Counted from the first letter of the stretch, positions 36,411-46,014 are shown. The stretch: DNA of 64,000 nucleotides from Metabacillus litoralis (GCF_007994985.1 NZ_VOQF01000006.1:310001-374000); one strand, 5' to 3'. The notes: generated by a model not told the origin, from the letters alone. A program made the numbers and translations.

Positions 36411-39254
36411 CTAAGCAATGAAACGGAAGTAACTTACTAATACTTCACCCTTACAAACAAAATAAACCTTAGTATGTTCAATAGATTCTTTGAGTTGAAC
36501 AGCTCCTGTTACGGTATGCCAATTTTGTTTGTCTCCCGTATTACTAACAACAATTTCACCGATTTTCTCCCCTTGAGGATGTTCAAGATAGATATCAATC
36601 TTCGTTTGTTCTGAGTTATTTGATACACGAGCTTCAATAGATTGTACACCTTTACTAAAATCTACATCGCTGTACATCACCCAGGATCCATCTTTTGTTT
36701 GAACAGAATGCCCACCTTCTTTGCACTCGTTGATCACTACATCTTGATAATCATCATAGTTTTCTGCTTTTGTATTCACATACAAATTACGTGGAGGAAT
36801 AACCTCACCATTAACCTTAAGTGTTTCTTGTAACATGATATCCGTTGATGATTGACCAATCATCAACTCATATTCTCCAGTTTCAACACAATACTTATCT
36901 CTAGTAACATCCCAAACTGCTAAATCACTTGCTTTTACTTTCAGTTCTACTTCTGTTGTTTCTCCTGCTTCAATAAAGATTCGTTTAAAACCAATTAATT
37001 GTTTAAGTGGTCTTTTGAATCGAGATTGTAATGAACGGAAGTATAGCTGGACAACCTCATCACCTGCATATGTGCTATTGTTTTTCAGCTTTACTATTAC
37101 AGTTACCTCACCATGCTCATTAATTTCATTTTCACTAACTCTAAAATCACTATATTCAAAATTGGCATAAGATTTCCCGTGACCAAATGGGTATAATTCT
37201 TCACCATCAAAATACATATACGTTCGTTTGCCTTTAATAATATCGTAGTCTAATATATCAGGTAATTGATCTACAGATCGATACCATGTCATATTTAAAC
37301 GGCCCGCAGGATTATAGTCTCCAAATAAAACATCACTTATCGCATTTCCTAACTCTTGACCTGCATGTGAGGTATAGAGAATGGCCGGAATATTTTCATC
37401 TACCCAATTAATCGCAAATGGATAGCTTCCAATAACGACAACAATTGTATTTGGATTCACTTTATAAACTTCTTTAATGAGTTGTTCCTGAGCTTGAGCT
37501 AAAGAAATATCTGGGCGATCCATTTCTTCCTTGCCATTAACTACAGGATTATTTCCGACAAATACAATGGCCACATCAGATTCCTTTGCCGCTTTAATGG
37601 CTTCTTCCATTCCATTTTCAATTATTTCTTTTTCTAGTAAAACAGAATTAGTAACATCTGTGTCTTCAGATATCTTAAGTTTTCCATCTTCGTCTTCAAC
37701 AACTGCTTGATTATTCCAAGTAGAAAGTTTAAATTCGTTTTGGCTTTCTGGTTGTAAGTGGAGAACTTCTTTTACAAACCATCCATATATTTCATCAGCA
37801 GAAGCTGTTATGTTTTTATCATCTGCACTTGTTACGTACTTACCATTATCTAGTGAACGAGCTGTATAGCTTCCCCATCCCCAATCCGAAAGCTCAAACC
37901 TTGCTGCTTCTTCTTTCTTCTGCTTATTTGCTAGTAGAGGACTATTTTCATCCATTCCTAAACCAATAAATTTACTAGCTTTCTTTAAAATAACCTTATC
38001 ATTTCCACTATGGAATGTTACCTGTTTACCTTCTAGCTTATTTTTTATACCATCATAAGGTGTAATAGAATATGGGAAATCTCCTGAATACCAATCTCGA
38101 TAGACAATATCTCCCAACGGTCCTATGACTGAGACCTTGTTTAACTTTTCCTTATTTAAAGGCAATAAATTGTTTTCATTTTTTAATAGTACAATAGATT
38201 CCTTAGCTGCTTGAGATGAAACCTCAGCGTGTTTCTGGTCACAAATAATTGATTCAGGTATAGCTGAGTATGGGTTATTCTCAATTGGATCAAATTCTCC
38301 TAAACGAAAACGAACCCTGAATGTATTTCGTAATGCACGGTCTAAATCATTTTCTTTTATTAAATTCTTTTCTAACGCTTCAAAAATTGCCTTGGTTGTT
38401 TCATCAAAATCATCTGTCATGCTGTCAATTCCGTTTTTAATCGCATCAGCCACAGATTGAGAATGGTGTTCATAATACCCATGATCACGAACAACTCCTA
38501 ATAAATCTGCTGCATCACTTACAACAAATCCATTCATTCCCCATTGCTCTTTAACGATTTCCTTTACATAAGGGTGAAGAATAGCTGGCGTACCATTGAT
38601 CGAATTATATGCTGTCATCATAGAGTGGGCACCACCTTCTTTAAAAGGCAGTTCAAAAGCTTTCAAATAATATTCATGCATATTTCTCGGATCAATACTC
38701 GCTGAACAGCTTCCACGATCAATTTCATTATTGTTTGCTAAGAAGTGCTTTAATGTTGCGACAGCTTTGAAGAAAAACGGATGGTCACCCTGAATACCTT
38801 TTACAAGAGATGAAGTTAGCTTTCCTGTTAAATAGGGATCCTCGCCATAAGCTTCTTCCGTTCTTCCCCAACGTGGATCTCTTTCCATATCAACTGTAGG
38901 AGCCCATAAAGTTAATCCATTTATCTCTGGATTTTTCTTATAAAAAGCTCTAGCCTCAGTACTTATGACATCTCCGATTTCTTTCATTAATTCCGGGTTC
39001 CATGTGCAAGCTAATCCAATTGTCTGCGGAAAAGTTGTTGCTTTACCTAACCAAGCCATGCCATGAGCAGCTTCAGTACCTTGTTTATGAGCATTTATTT
39101 CCAAGCGTTCAATAGCCGGCTGATATTGACACATTAAATGAACCTTTTCTTCTAATGTAAATCTTGAGGTAAGATCATTAACTCTTGTTTCTAATGGTAG
39201 GTTGGGATTTTGAAAAGGAAATTTGTAACTCTTTTTTTCGGCTATTTTTTCCAT
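36411..39254 (-). CDS. GH3 beta-glycosidase with C-terminal CBM6-like domain
   Basis: 947 residues, no signal peptide. GH3 N domain at about 25-330 with nucleophile Asp in GFVVSDAADLLG, GH3 C domain at about 355-690 with an insert, an Fn3-like domain, then about 110 residues (GHSVQTKDGSWVMYSDVDF onward) that look like a family 6 carbohydrate-binding module. In this cluster it would hydrolyse the beta-1,4-glucan backbone or xylosyl residues of imported oligosaccharides. A terminator separates it from GH95, and a cre-like box is upstream. An intracellular CBM6-type module is unusual. Confidence 0.88.
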   Translation of the reverse strand: MEKIAEKKSYKFPFQNPNLPLETRVNDLTSRFTLEEKVHLMCQYQPAIERLEINAHKQGTEAAHGMAWLGKATTFPQTIGLACTWNPELMKEIGDVISTEARAFYKKNPEINGLTLWAPTVDMERDPRWGRTEEAYGEDPYLTGKLTSSLVKGIQGDHPFFFKAVATLKHFLANNNEIDRGSCSASIDPRNMHEYYLKAFELPFKEGGAHSMMTAYNSINGTPAILHPYVKEIVKEQWGMNGFVVSDAADLLGVVRDHGYYEHHSQSVADAIKNGIDSMTDDFDETTKAIFEALEKNLIKENDLDRALRNTFRVRFRLGEFDPIENNPYSAIPESIICDQKHAEVSSQAAKESIVLLKNENNLLPLNKEKLNKVSVIGPLGDIVYRDWYSGDFPYSITPYDGIKNKLEGKQVTFHSGNDKVILKKASKFIGLGMDENSPLLANKQKKEEAARFELSDWGWGSYTARSLDNGKYVTSADDKNITASADEIYGWFVKEVLHLQPESQNEFKLSTWNNQAVVEDEDGKLKISEDTDVTNSVLLEKEIIENGMEEAIKAAKESDVAIVFVGNNPVVNGKEEMDRPDISLAQAQEQLIKEVYKVNPNTIVVVIGSYPFAINWVDENIPAILYTSHAGQELGNAISDVLFGDYNPAGRLNMTWYRSVDQLPDILDYDIIKGKRTYMYFDGEELYPFGHGKSYANFEYSDFRVSENEINEHGEVTVIVKLKNNSTYAGDEVVQLYFRSLQSRFKRPLKQLIGFKRIFIEAGETTEVELKVKASDLAVWDVTRDKYCVETGEYELMIGQSSTDIMLQETLKVNGEVIPPRNLYVNTKAENYDDYQDVVINECKEGGHSVQTKDGSWVMYSDVDFSKGVQSIEARVSNNSEQTKIDIYLEHPQGEKIGEIVVSNTGDKQNWHTVTGAVQLKESIEHTKVYFVCKGEVLVSYFRFIA

Positions 39255-39321
39255 ATAATTCTCATCCTCACTATGTATTTATTATGTAATACCTATTTAT
39301 GAAGCAATTACACAACACTAA

Positions 39322-39335
39322 TGTAAACGCTCTCT
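39322..39335. promoter_or_regulatory. cre-like site before GH3-CBM gene
   Basis: TGTAAACGCTCTCT on the plus strand has one mismatch to cre and lies 68 bp from the GH3 start. Confidence 0.55.
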
Positions 39336-39540
39336 TAACTTTATCATTCTTCCATTCTTCTTAAACACCCTAATTATTATAGAAATAATCCATTCTAATT
39401 TAGAGATAATTAATGGACTTTAAATCAACTTTGACACCTGTAATGTTTCTACTTTATTATGAGATAATAGCTCTATTTTATTGGAATTATTATGAAAATA
39501 GTTTTTTTATGCCGATCGACACTTTAATCTCTCTATAAAG

Positions 39541-39626
39541 AGCTGTTTATGTAAACTTTGTTGCTTTTAGTCATATGAAGAAAACAGCACTGTATAAAGT
39601 CTAGTGGCATCTTTTCTTCTTAGAAT
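39541..39626 (+). promoter_or_regulatory. Shared promoter element, copy C (yesL)
   Basis: About 86 bp, the fullest copy: GCTGTTTATGTAAACTTTGT, then GCTTTTAGTCATATGAAG, then AAAACAGCACTGTATAAAG, then TCTAGTGGCATCTTTTCTTC. GCTGTTT/AAACAGC forms an inverted repeat flanking the upstream box. It faces yesL, whose start is about 100 bp downstream. Confidence 0.7.
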
Positions 39627-39728
39627 ATTACCTTATGATAAAAACTTACTAACAAAAAATTAAGTTAATTAGAAACAATCAGAAAAGAGCCTTATAAAAA
39701 AGCAGAAGTAATAGAGGAGTTGAGGTAA

Positions 39729-40409
39729 TTGAATAATTTTCTTGGAAGAGTACAACCCGTTTTTGAATGGATTATTAATCTAGCAACACTGAATCTAACA
39801 TGGCTAGTCTTTATTTTACCTATTGCGTATTTGAGTTTACTTCTAGTTCTTGTTGAAGATTTTAGTCAGATGATACTGTTACTAATCTCCATTATTGTAT
39901 TATCTCCGGTTTTGTTATTTCCAGCTACGACAGCTTTATTTGGTGTTGTTAGAAAATGGTTCATGAAAGAAGATATAAAAATTATTCGTTCCTTTTGGAA
40001 GTTTTACAAAGAAAATTATAAACGGAGCTTTTTAGGCGGACTCTTTATCTCTTTTCTATGGCTAATAGGGAGTGTTGACTATCTTTACTTTAAGAATACT
40101 TCACCTTTTATAAATTTTTTATTTTTATTCATATTAGCTCTCTTGCTTCTTTATACACTATACTTTTTTTCTGATACTGTTCATACAGAATCTAAACTAT
40201 CTCAGAGCTTAAAGAACGTACTAATTATCAGCATCACAAACCCAGTATTTTCTTTCGGAATCATCATTCTTTGTATTTTTATTATTTATATAAGTTTCAC
40301 ATACTTTCCATTTTTGCTCCTCCTCTTTACTGGTGTCTTTGTCGCAATCCTTAGTTACTATGGCTACCATAAAATATTTACGACAATAACGCGTATGAAC
40401 AACAAATAG
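39729..40409 (+). CDS. yesL: YesL-like membrane protein (DUF624)
   Basis: 226 residues from a TTG start; AGAGGAG lies 9 nt upstream. The opening FEWIINLATLNLTWLVFILP and the later PATTALFGVVRKW are DUF624 features, with five to six membrane helices. YesL-like proteins recur beside YesMN and LplBC-type importers but their function is unknown. It is the only plus-strand gene in the glycan region, yet it carries the same promoter element as the importer and fucosidase operons, so it is likely part of the same regulon. Confidence 0.88.
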   Translation: MNNFLGRVQPVFEWIINLATLNLTWLVFILPIAYLSLLLVLVEDFSQMILLLISIIVLSPVLLFPATTALFGVVRKWFMKEDIKIIRSFWKFYKENYKRSFLGGLFISFLWLIGSVDYLYFKNTSPFINFLFLFILALLLLYTLYFFSDTVHTESKLSQSLKNVLIISITNPVFSFGIIILCIFIIYISFTYFPFLLLLFTGVFVAILSYYGYHKIFTTITRMNNK

Positions 40410-40430
40410 TCTATCTTTTTTCTTATTTTT

Positions 40431-40471
40431 AGACATTCATGAGAGGTTATTATTTCATGAATGTCTTTTTT
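40431..40471 (+). terminator. Terminator after yesL
   Basis: AGACATTCATGA pairs with TCATGAATGTCT, followed by six T, 21 bp after the yesL stop. Its sequence resembles a hairpin in the dctP-dctQ gap. Confidence 0.85.
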
Positions 40472-40650
40472 GCGCGCCAACCAGCCTTTTCCCGACCATC
40501 AAACACATTTTATCGACCATTCTCCTCTTCTACTCGACCATTCTTCCATTTTTGTGCGCCAACCAGCCTTTTCCCGATCATCAAACACATTTTATCGACC
40601 ATTCTCTTCTTCTTCTCGATCATTCTTCCACTTTTGCGCGCCAACCTAAC
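40471..40650. repeat. 82-bp tandem repeat, 2.2 copies, 21-bp sub-period
   Basis: The box GCGCCAACC recurs at 82-bp spacing (starting near 40474, 40556, 40638). Within each unit GACCAT or GATCAT recurs every 21 bp (40494, 40515, 40536; 40576, 40597, 40618). Low-complexity reading frames through it are artefacts. The remainder of 40651-40788 shows nothing recognisable. Confidence 0.85.
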
Positions 40651-40781
40651 CCCATTTTGTGTTTATTTTACAGTCAATTTATCGGCTACTTATTCTAAAA
40701 ATTCAAAAATTGTCCGCTCTTACACCGTATTAATGAAAACCACTGAATGACAATTATTCGATTTAATGATATCAGATTTCT

Positions 40782-40825
40782 AAAAAAACTCTTACACCAA
40801 AAACATGAATGCTTTTGGTGAAGAG
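40782..40825 (-). terminator. Terminator after GH3 gene
   Basis: CTCTTCACCAAAA pairs with TTTTGGTGtAAGAG (one bulge), then seven T on the minus strand, just after the stop at 40847. Confidence 0.88.
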
Positions 40826-40846
40826 TTTTACCGTTTCCTTGTTATC

Positions 40847-43183
40847 TTATCGATTAATCCATCGTAAAAGTTTCTCAACATTCTTTTTGCTAACTTTCCC
40901 ACCCGTAAAGCGGTCAATCTGTCTAAATGGCATGTTGATAACAAAGTATACATTATTTGCTGTTAACGGTTTTCCAATTTTTTTATAGAAATGATGGAAA
41001 AACATAATAGATTTATATAGCAGTTTTCCAAGCCAGTTTTTATACTGCGCTTGATTAATCGTGTCATTCATCCCTAAATCTTTTTGATAATCCCAATTTG
41101 TAGGTGGAAGCTTTCTACCTAATATTTTTTCGAATTCTGAATCAGGGATATGCTTAGCATTTGCCTGGGAATAGTGTGGATATTCATCCTTTAAGAAAAC
41201 AGTTGGAGTAACACCTGCCATTTCAATCGATTCCTCCAAATGAATTTCTTGAATTGAGCTACCTACTTGAATCTTATAAACTCCTGATTCGATTTCCCAA
41301 TCCTGTATTTCAGGATTATAGTAAGAGAAATCTCGTTTTGTTAACGTTATTGTCACTCGCTTCGTTTCACCAGGCTCCAAGTGAACCTTATCAAAGCCCT
41401 TTAATTCTTTTTGCGAACGGAAAATCTTTGAATCTACCTTTTCAATATACAATTGAGCAATTTCTGCTCCAGCAACTTCACCAGTATTTGTCAAATCAAA
41501 ACTAACATTTAAGCCGTCTACAAGAATATTACTATATTCATAAGTAGTATAAGATAGCCCATAACCAAATGGATAAAGCACTGGTACTTTTGCAGTTTCA
41601 AAGTATCTATACCCGATGAATACCCCCTCTTTATGCTCACTTGTTGCTTGCTGTCCAGGGTAGTATGCTGATGATGGTACATCAGTATAGTGAATTGGGA
41701 ATGTTTCACTTAATTTACCACTCGGATTATGTTTACCAAGTAATATATCACCTATGGCTTCACCCCCACCTTGTCCTGAAAGATACGTGTGTATAATTCC
41801 TTGAACGTCATTAGCAAATGGTAATTCAATTGCTCCACCACCAGATAAAACAACGATCACATTTTTATTAACCTTAGCTAAACCTTCAACAAGGTCTAGC
41901 TGATTTTGATCTAATTTTAAATTTTCTCTATCCACACCTTCTGCTTCTCTGCTTTCATCAAGACCAATAAATAGAAGCACCGTTTCAGCAGATTCTGCGA
42001 GACTTGTTGCCTCTTTCAATAATTTATTGCTTCTTCCTCCCATTCGCTTAAATCCTTGTGCATAGCCTGCAATCTTTAAAGAAGAATTTTGTAAGCTATC
42101 AAGTGGATTACTTAATTTATAAGGATTAATTAATGAGCTCCCTGCTCCTTGATATCTTGGATTTTTTGCAAAATCACCAATAACCGCTACTTTTGTTCCC
42201 TCTTTAAGTGGAAGAATACTATTTTCATTCTTAAGGAGTACAATAGACTGACGAGCAGCTTCAACTGCCTTTTTGTAGTGCTCTTCATAATCTACTTTTA
42301 CTGCTTCTTTATCATCTAAACGCACTTTAAATACTAGTGATAGTAATTGATCTACCGCTTCATCTAAAATTGATTCATCTAATGTTCCTGCTTGTATTGC
42401 ATAGACAATTTCTTTATCTGTAATTCCGTTAGTAGAAGGCATTTCTAACTGATTATGAGCTTTTAACCCAGCAATACGGTCATTATTTCCACCCCAGTCA
42501 GTTACAATAACACCGTCAAATCCCCATTCAGAATACAAAATGTCATTTGCTAAATGTTGATTTTCATTTGCAAATTCACCATTTACCATATTATAAGAAG
42601 ACATCATCGTAAGAGGCTTACTTTCTTTAACAACTTTCTCAAAGCCTGTTAAATAAATTTCTCTAAGCGAACGTTCATCGACAATTTCGTCAATTGTCAT
42701 TCGCATATGCTCCTGACTATTGACAGCATAATGCTTAGGACAAGCTGAAATGTCATTGGACTGAATTCCTTTTACCATTTCACTAGCTAGTTCACCAGTT
42801 AGATATGGATCTTCTGAGAAATATTCGAAATTACGTCCACATAACGGATTTCTTTTAATATTTAGACCTGGTCCAAGTAATACACTAACTCCCTCACTAC
42901 GAGCTTCCTTCCCAATATCTTGTCCTACATCATATAACAGTGACTTATCCCAGCTATTTGCTAATGTTGCTGCTGTTGGATAACAAGTTGCTGGTAAGCT
43001 TTTATTTAATCCAAGGTGATCTGCTTTCCCGCCTTGTTTGCGTAATCCATGTGGTCCATCAGTTAACATAATGGATGGAATTCCAAGTCTTTCAATTGCT
43101 TTCGTATTCCAAAAGTTTTGTCCAGACATGAGGGAAGCTTTCTCTTCCAAAGTCATTTGTTGAATTATATTTTTATGTTTCAT
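40847..43183 (-). CDS. GH3 beta-glucosidase, cytoplasmic
   Basis: 778 residues from the ATG at 43183 (MKHKNIIQQMTLEEK), with a GGTGGG-type ribosome site 5 nt upstream; an earlier GTG-type start would add 21 unlikely residues. The N domain has nucleophile Asp in DGVIVTDWGGNNDR and KHYAVNSQE; the C domain and Fn3-like domain follow, then about 100 residues of extension. No signal peptide. It lies 80 bp after the permuted GH3 and may be co-transcribed with it. Probable substrate: cellobiose-type or xyloglucan-derived gluco-oligosaccharides. Confidence 0.9.
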   Translation of the reverse strand: MKHKNIIQQMTLEEKASLMSGQNFWNTKAIERLGIPSIMLTDGPHGLRKQGGKADHLGLNKSLPATCYPTAATLANSWDKSLLYDVGQDIGKEARSEGVSVLLGPGLNIKRNPLCGRNFEYFSEDPYLTGELASEMVKGIQSNDISACPKHYAVNSQEHMRMTIDEIVDERSLREIYLTGFEKVVKESKPLTMMSSYNMVNGEFANENQHLANDILYSEWGFDGVIVTDWGGNNDRIAGLKAHNQLEMPSTNGITDKEIVYAIQAGTLDESILDEAVDQLLSLVFKVRLDDKEAVKVDYEEHYKKAVEAARQSIVLLKNENSILPLKEGTKVAVIGDFAKNPRYQGAGSSLINPYKLSNPLDSLQNSSLKIAGYAQGFKRMGGRSNKLLKEATSLAESAETVLLFIGLDESREAEGVDRENLKLDQNQLDLVEGLAKVNKNVIVVLSGGGAIELPFANDVQGIIHTYLSGQGGGEAIGDILLGKHNPSGKLSETFPIHYTDVPSSAYYPGQQATSEHKEGVFIGYRYFETAKVPVLYPFGYGLSYTTYEYSNILVDGLNVSFDLTNTGEVAGAEIAQLYIEKVDSKIFRSQKELKGFDKVHLEPGETKRVTITLTKRDFSYYNPEIQDWEIESGVYKIQVGSSIQEIHLEESIEMAGVTPTVFLKDEYPHYSQANAKHIPDSEFEKILGRKLPPTNWDYQKDLGMNDTINQAQYKNWLGKLLYKSIMFFHHFYKKIGKPLTANNVYFVINMPFRQIDRFTGGKVSKKNVEKLLRWINR

Positions 43184-43263
43184 TCTACCCACCGCCTCTA
43201 AGAAGTTGTTAATTGGTAAGAAGGCGGACATAGTCCGCCTTCTCACTTTATCAAGTAATATTT

Positions 43264-46014
43264 TTAGTTAAAAATGTACGTTTTCAGTGTTGCATATAGA
43301 GAATTATGCATGCTATTTCGCAGCCCAACTGCAACTGCTTCAGGATGCTTGTCATATGCTTCTTGTAATTGCTCCTTGTTCTTGGTAACCGATAAAATAT
43401 CTAACATTAAATCATTACCAGATGTAATGGCTATTTGTGGTTCCATGAAACCGAACACTGCATCTGAAGATACGACACCTTCAAAGCCCCATTCATCTCT
43501 TAGCATTCCATTTAATAATTCCGGATTTGCCCATTTTCCATCAATGTAAGTGAAACTAGACATTGCACCGGTTACACCAGCCTCTTTTACTGTCATTTCG
43601 AAAGGACGTAGGTGTAATTCACGCATAGCTTGTTCATTTGACCATACTAGAATCCCAGAGCGTGCATTTGTTTCTTGCTCATTCATGATAAAGTGTTTCA
43701 TAAACACCGTAATACCTTGGTCCCCTGCACCCTTCGACATGCTACCACCAATCATACCGTTCAATACAGGATCTTCTGACATATACTCAAAGTTTCTTCC
43801 GCCTAGTGGTGAACGGTGAATATTAAGAGCTGGAGCGTACCATCCGTGAACTCCGTATGCTTTAGCTTCTTTTCCAATTGATTCACCCATTTTGTAGGCT
43901 AAATCTTTATTCCACGTTGATGCAATAACGATTTCAGTTGGGTATGCTCCAGCTTCGAACTTCTTAAAGAAGAAATTAAGCCCAGCAGGTCCATCTAATA
44001 AAACTGTATTCGGTATTCCATGTTCTTCAATTGCTGTTGTGTGATAAGCAGCATCTGACACATAATCGATCATTTGATCAACAGTTAATTGATCTAAGAA
44101 TTTATCCCACTTAGCATCGTCATAATCTAATCCTTTTAAATCCTCTAATTTAAGGCCATTGTCAGCACCTGTTATAGGCATGTCAACATCGTTATTAAAC
44201 TCATGTCCTTGAACTCTTTCTATAACGAGATCTGATGCAACTTTTGAATTATCTTGATCTGATGGATATGTTCCTTCCCAATCGTTACGAGAAAGAACTG
44301 TTAGTTCGTTTTCTGATTGAGTAAAACGATTTTTATACTCTGTTCCTGTATCAGCGTCTGAGTTGTATACAATTTCTTCCGGTAATTCATAGCTCAATGA
44401 ACGATCAATATCATGAACATTTTTACCAAGTTTAATTTCGTATGTTCCCTTTTCTAAAACATAGCTCTCATTAGCCATATCGTATGAAGCCATATCCCTT
44501 GTATCATACGTAATTGTTAAAGTTTCAGATTCTCCTGGATTTAGAGACTTTGTTTTTGCAAAGGTTGCTAAGTTAATTGCAGACTTTTCAATTCCACCTG
44601 GTGTATATGGAGCAGAATAGTAAACTTGGACAACATCTTTTCCAGCAACTTCACCAGTATTTTTCACTTCTACTTTTAACTCGATCGATTCACTATTTAA
44701 TTGTTGACTAACAACATTCCAATCAAATGTTGTATAACTTAAACCAGAACCAAAAGGATATTGAACTGCTTGTTTATATCCCTCCTCATTTCCTTGATAG
44801 TACGTTTCATAAAATCTGTATCCTACATAAATTCCTTCTTCATAATTAAGGTAAGCTTTATCTAAATTCTCATATTTATAGTCTCCGAAATTCTCACTCG
44901 CTGGTGAAGATTCAAGATCATAAACATACGTATCAGTAATACGTCCTGAAGGATTTACTTCTCCTGATAGAACTTTAGCAAGTGAATTTGTTCCAAATGG
45001 TCCAGGAGTCCCAACCCAAAGTACGGATTGAATACTTGGAAATTCCTCAACAAATCCTAATTCAAAAGTATTACCAGCATTTACGATGATTGTCACATTG
45101 CTAAAGTTACTAGCTACTTTTTCAATTAAAGCACGCATATCATCTGTTAGCTGTAATTGATCCGCACTTACATCTGACGCCTCTACCGCATCACTTTGAA
45201 TAATAATCATTGCATTATCAGAGAATTCTTTCGCTTGAGCTAGTGCATCAGCTGTAACAGCTGGCTCACCAGATTCCTCGTCATCACCACCAAGCATTCC
45301 TTTAACTACTTGAACCGCACCAGTTTCACCCTTACCTGTTGCTTCTTCTAATTCTGGCAATCCCGCATAGTAATCATATAGTTCCTTATTGTACTCAATT
45401 CCTGCATTGTTAAGCGCATCAAATAAATTGACAGCACGAGATAAGTCTGAAGCACCAGAACCACCACCTGCATATTTAAAGCCAAATGCCGTAGAACCAA
45501 ATACATTGATTTTTTTATCTGCTAGAGGAAGTGAATTGTTTTCATTTTTTAATAAAACTAATCCTTCATCCGAAATTTCTTCAGCAATAACATCGGCAGC
45601 TTCTCTTGCTTTAACTGCTTCTTCGTTTGTTGTATCAATTGTAATGTGTTTACCAGTCATGTTCCCAAGAATACTTGAAACAGTCGGCCCTACCGTTACT
45701 ACAGCAAATAATACCACCGCACCAACAACCGACCAGCCCGCGATTCGTATTGGTCTATTTTTTATTTTTTTGTACCTTTTCGCTTCTTTTTTCGCTGCTC
45801 TTCTTTCTTTACGGCTTAAAGATCTCAATTCTTCTTTTCTTTGTTGTTTCTGTTCTTTCCTCAATTGTTTATCGCTTACAATTGCTGCCTTTCTATCAGC
45901 CTCTGGCATAGCAGCAATTTCCTGCTTTCTTTGTTTACGCTTTGCTTTATCTTCCTTCACTTGTTGCACTATTTCTTGTTTCTTAGCTTTTCTCTTTTTA
46001 AAGTACTCAGACAT
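43264..46014 (-). CDS. Membrane-anchored GH3 with permuted domain order
   Basis: 916 residues from the ATG at 46014 (GGAGGGG at 6 nt). Residues 1-85 are extremely Lys/Arg-rich and helical, then one membrane segment (IAGWSVVGAVVLFAVVTVG). The GH3 C domain and Fn3-like domain come first (about 120-560), and the N-terminal TIM-barrel domain comes last (about 610-900) with HFIMNEQETNAR and nucleophile Asp in GVVSSDAVFGF. Reversed GH3 order is known from a few beta-glucosidases such as that of Ruminococcus albus. The charge pattern predicts a cytoplasmic N-terminus and an external catalytic part. Confidence 0.88.
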   Translation of the reverse strand: MSEYFKKRKAKKQEIVQQVKEDKAKRKQRKQEIAAMPEADRKAAIVSDKQLRKEQKQQRKEELRSLSRKERRAAKKEAKRYKKIKNRPIRIAGWSVVGAVVLFAVVTVGPTVSSILGNMTGKHITIDTTNEEAVKAREAADVIAEEISDEGLVLLKNENNSLPLADKKINVFGSTAFGFKYAGGGSGASDLSRAVNLFDALNNAGIEYNKELYDYYAGLPELEEATGKGETGAVQVVKGMLGGDDEESGEPAVTADALAQAKEFSDNAMIIIQSDAVEASDVSADQLQLTDDMRALIEKVASNFSNVTIIVNAGNTFELGFVEEFPSIQSVLWVGTPGPFGTNSLAKVLSGEVNPSGRITDTYVYDLESSPASENFGDYKYENLDKAYLNYEEGIYVGYRFYETYYQGNEEGYKQAVQYPFGSGLSYTTFDWNVVSQQLNSESIELKVEVKNTGEVAGKDVVQVYYSAPYTPGGIEKSAINLATFAKTKSLNPGESETLTITYDTRDMASYDMANESYVLEKGTYEIKLGKNVHDIDRSLSYELPEEIVYNSDADTGTEYKNRFTQSENELTVLSRNDWEGTYPSDQDNSKVASDLVIERVQGHEFNNDVDMPITGADNGLKLEDLKGLDYDDAKWDKFLDQLTVDQMIDYVSDAAYHTTAIEEHGIPNTVLLDGPAGLNFFFKKFEAGAYPTEIVIASTWNKDLAYKMGESIGKEAKAYGVHGWYAPALNIHRSPLGGRNFEYMSEDPVLNGMIGGSMSKGAGDQGITVFMKHFIMNEQETNARSGILVWSNEQAMRELHLRPFEMTVKEAGVTGAMSSFTYIDGKWANPELLNGMLRDEWGFEGVVSSDAVFGFMEPQIAITSGNDLMLDILSVTKNKEQLQEAYDKHPEAVAVGLRNSMHNSLYATLKTYIFN

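Larger units (their letters stand above)
39255..39728. other. Divergent promoter region, GH3 versus yesL
   Basis: The region has no gene. It holds a cre-like site (39322-39335) serving the GH3 gene on the minus strand and copy C of the shared element serving yesL on the plus strand. Confidence 0.7.

Noticed and set aside
40439-40750. Two plus-strand frames with RANQPFPDHQTHF-like repeats
   Set aside because: They run through the 82-bp tandem repeat and a terminator, and have no ribosome site or conserved domain.
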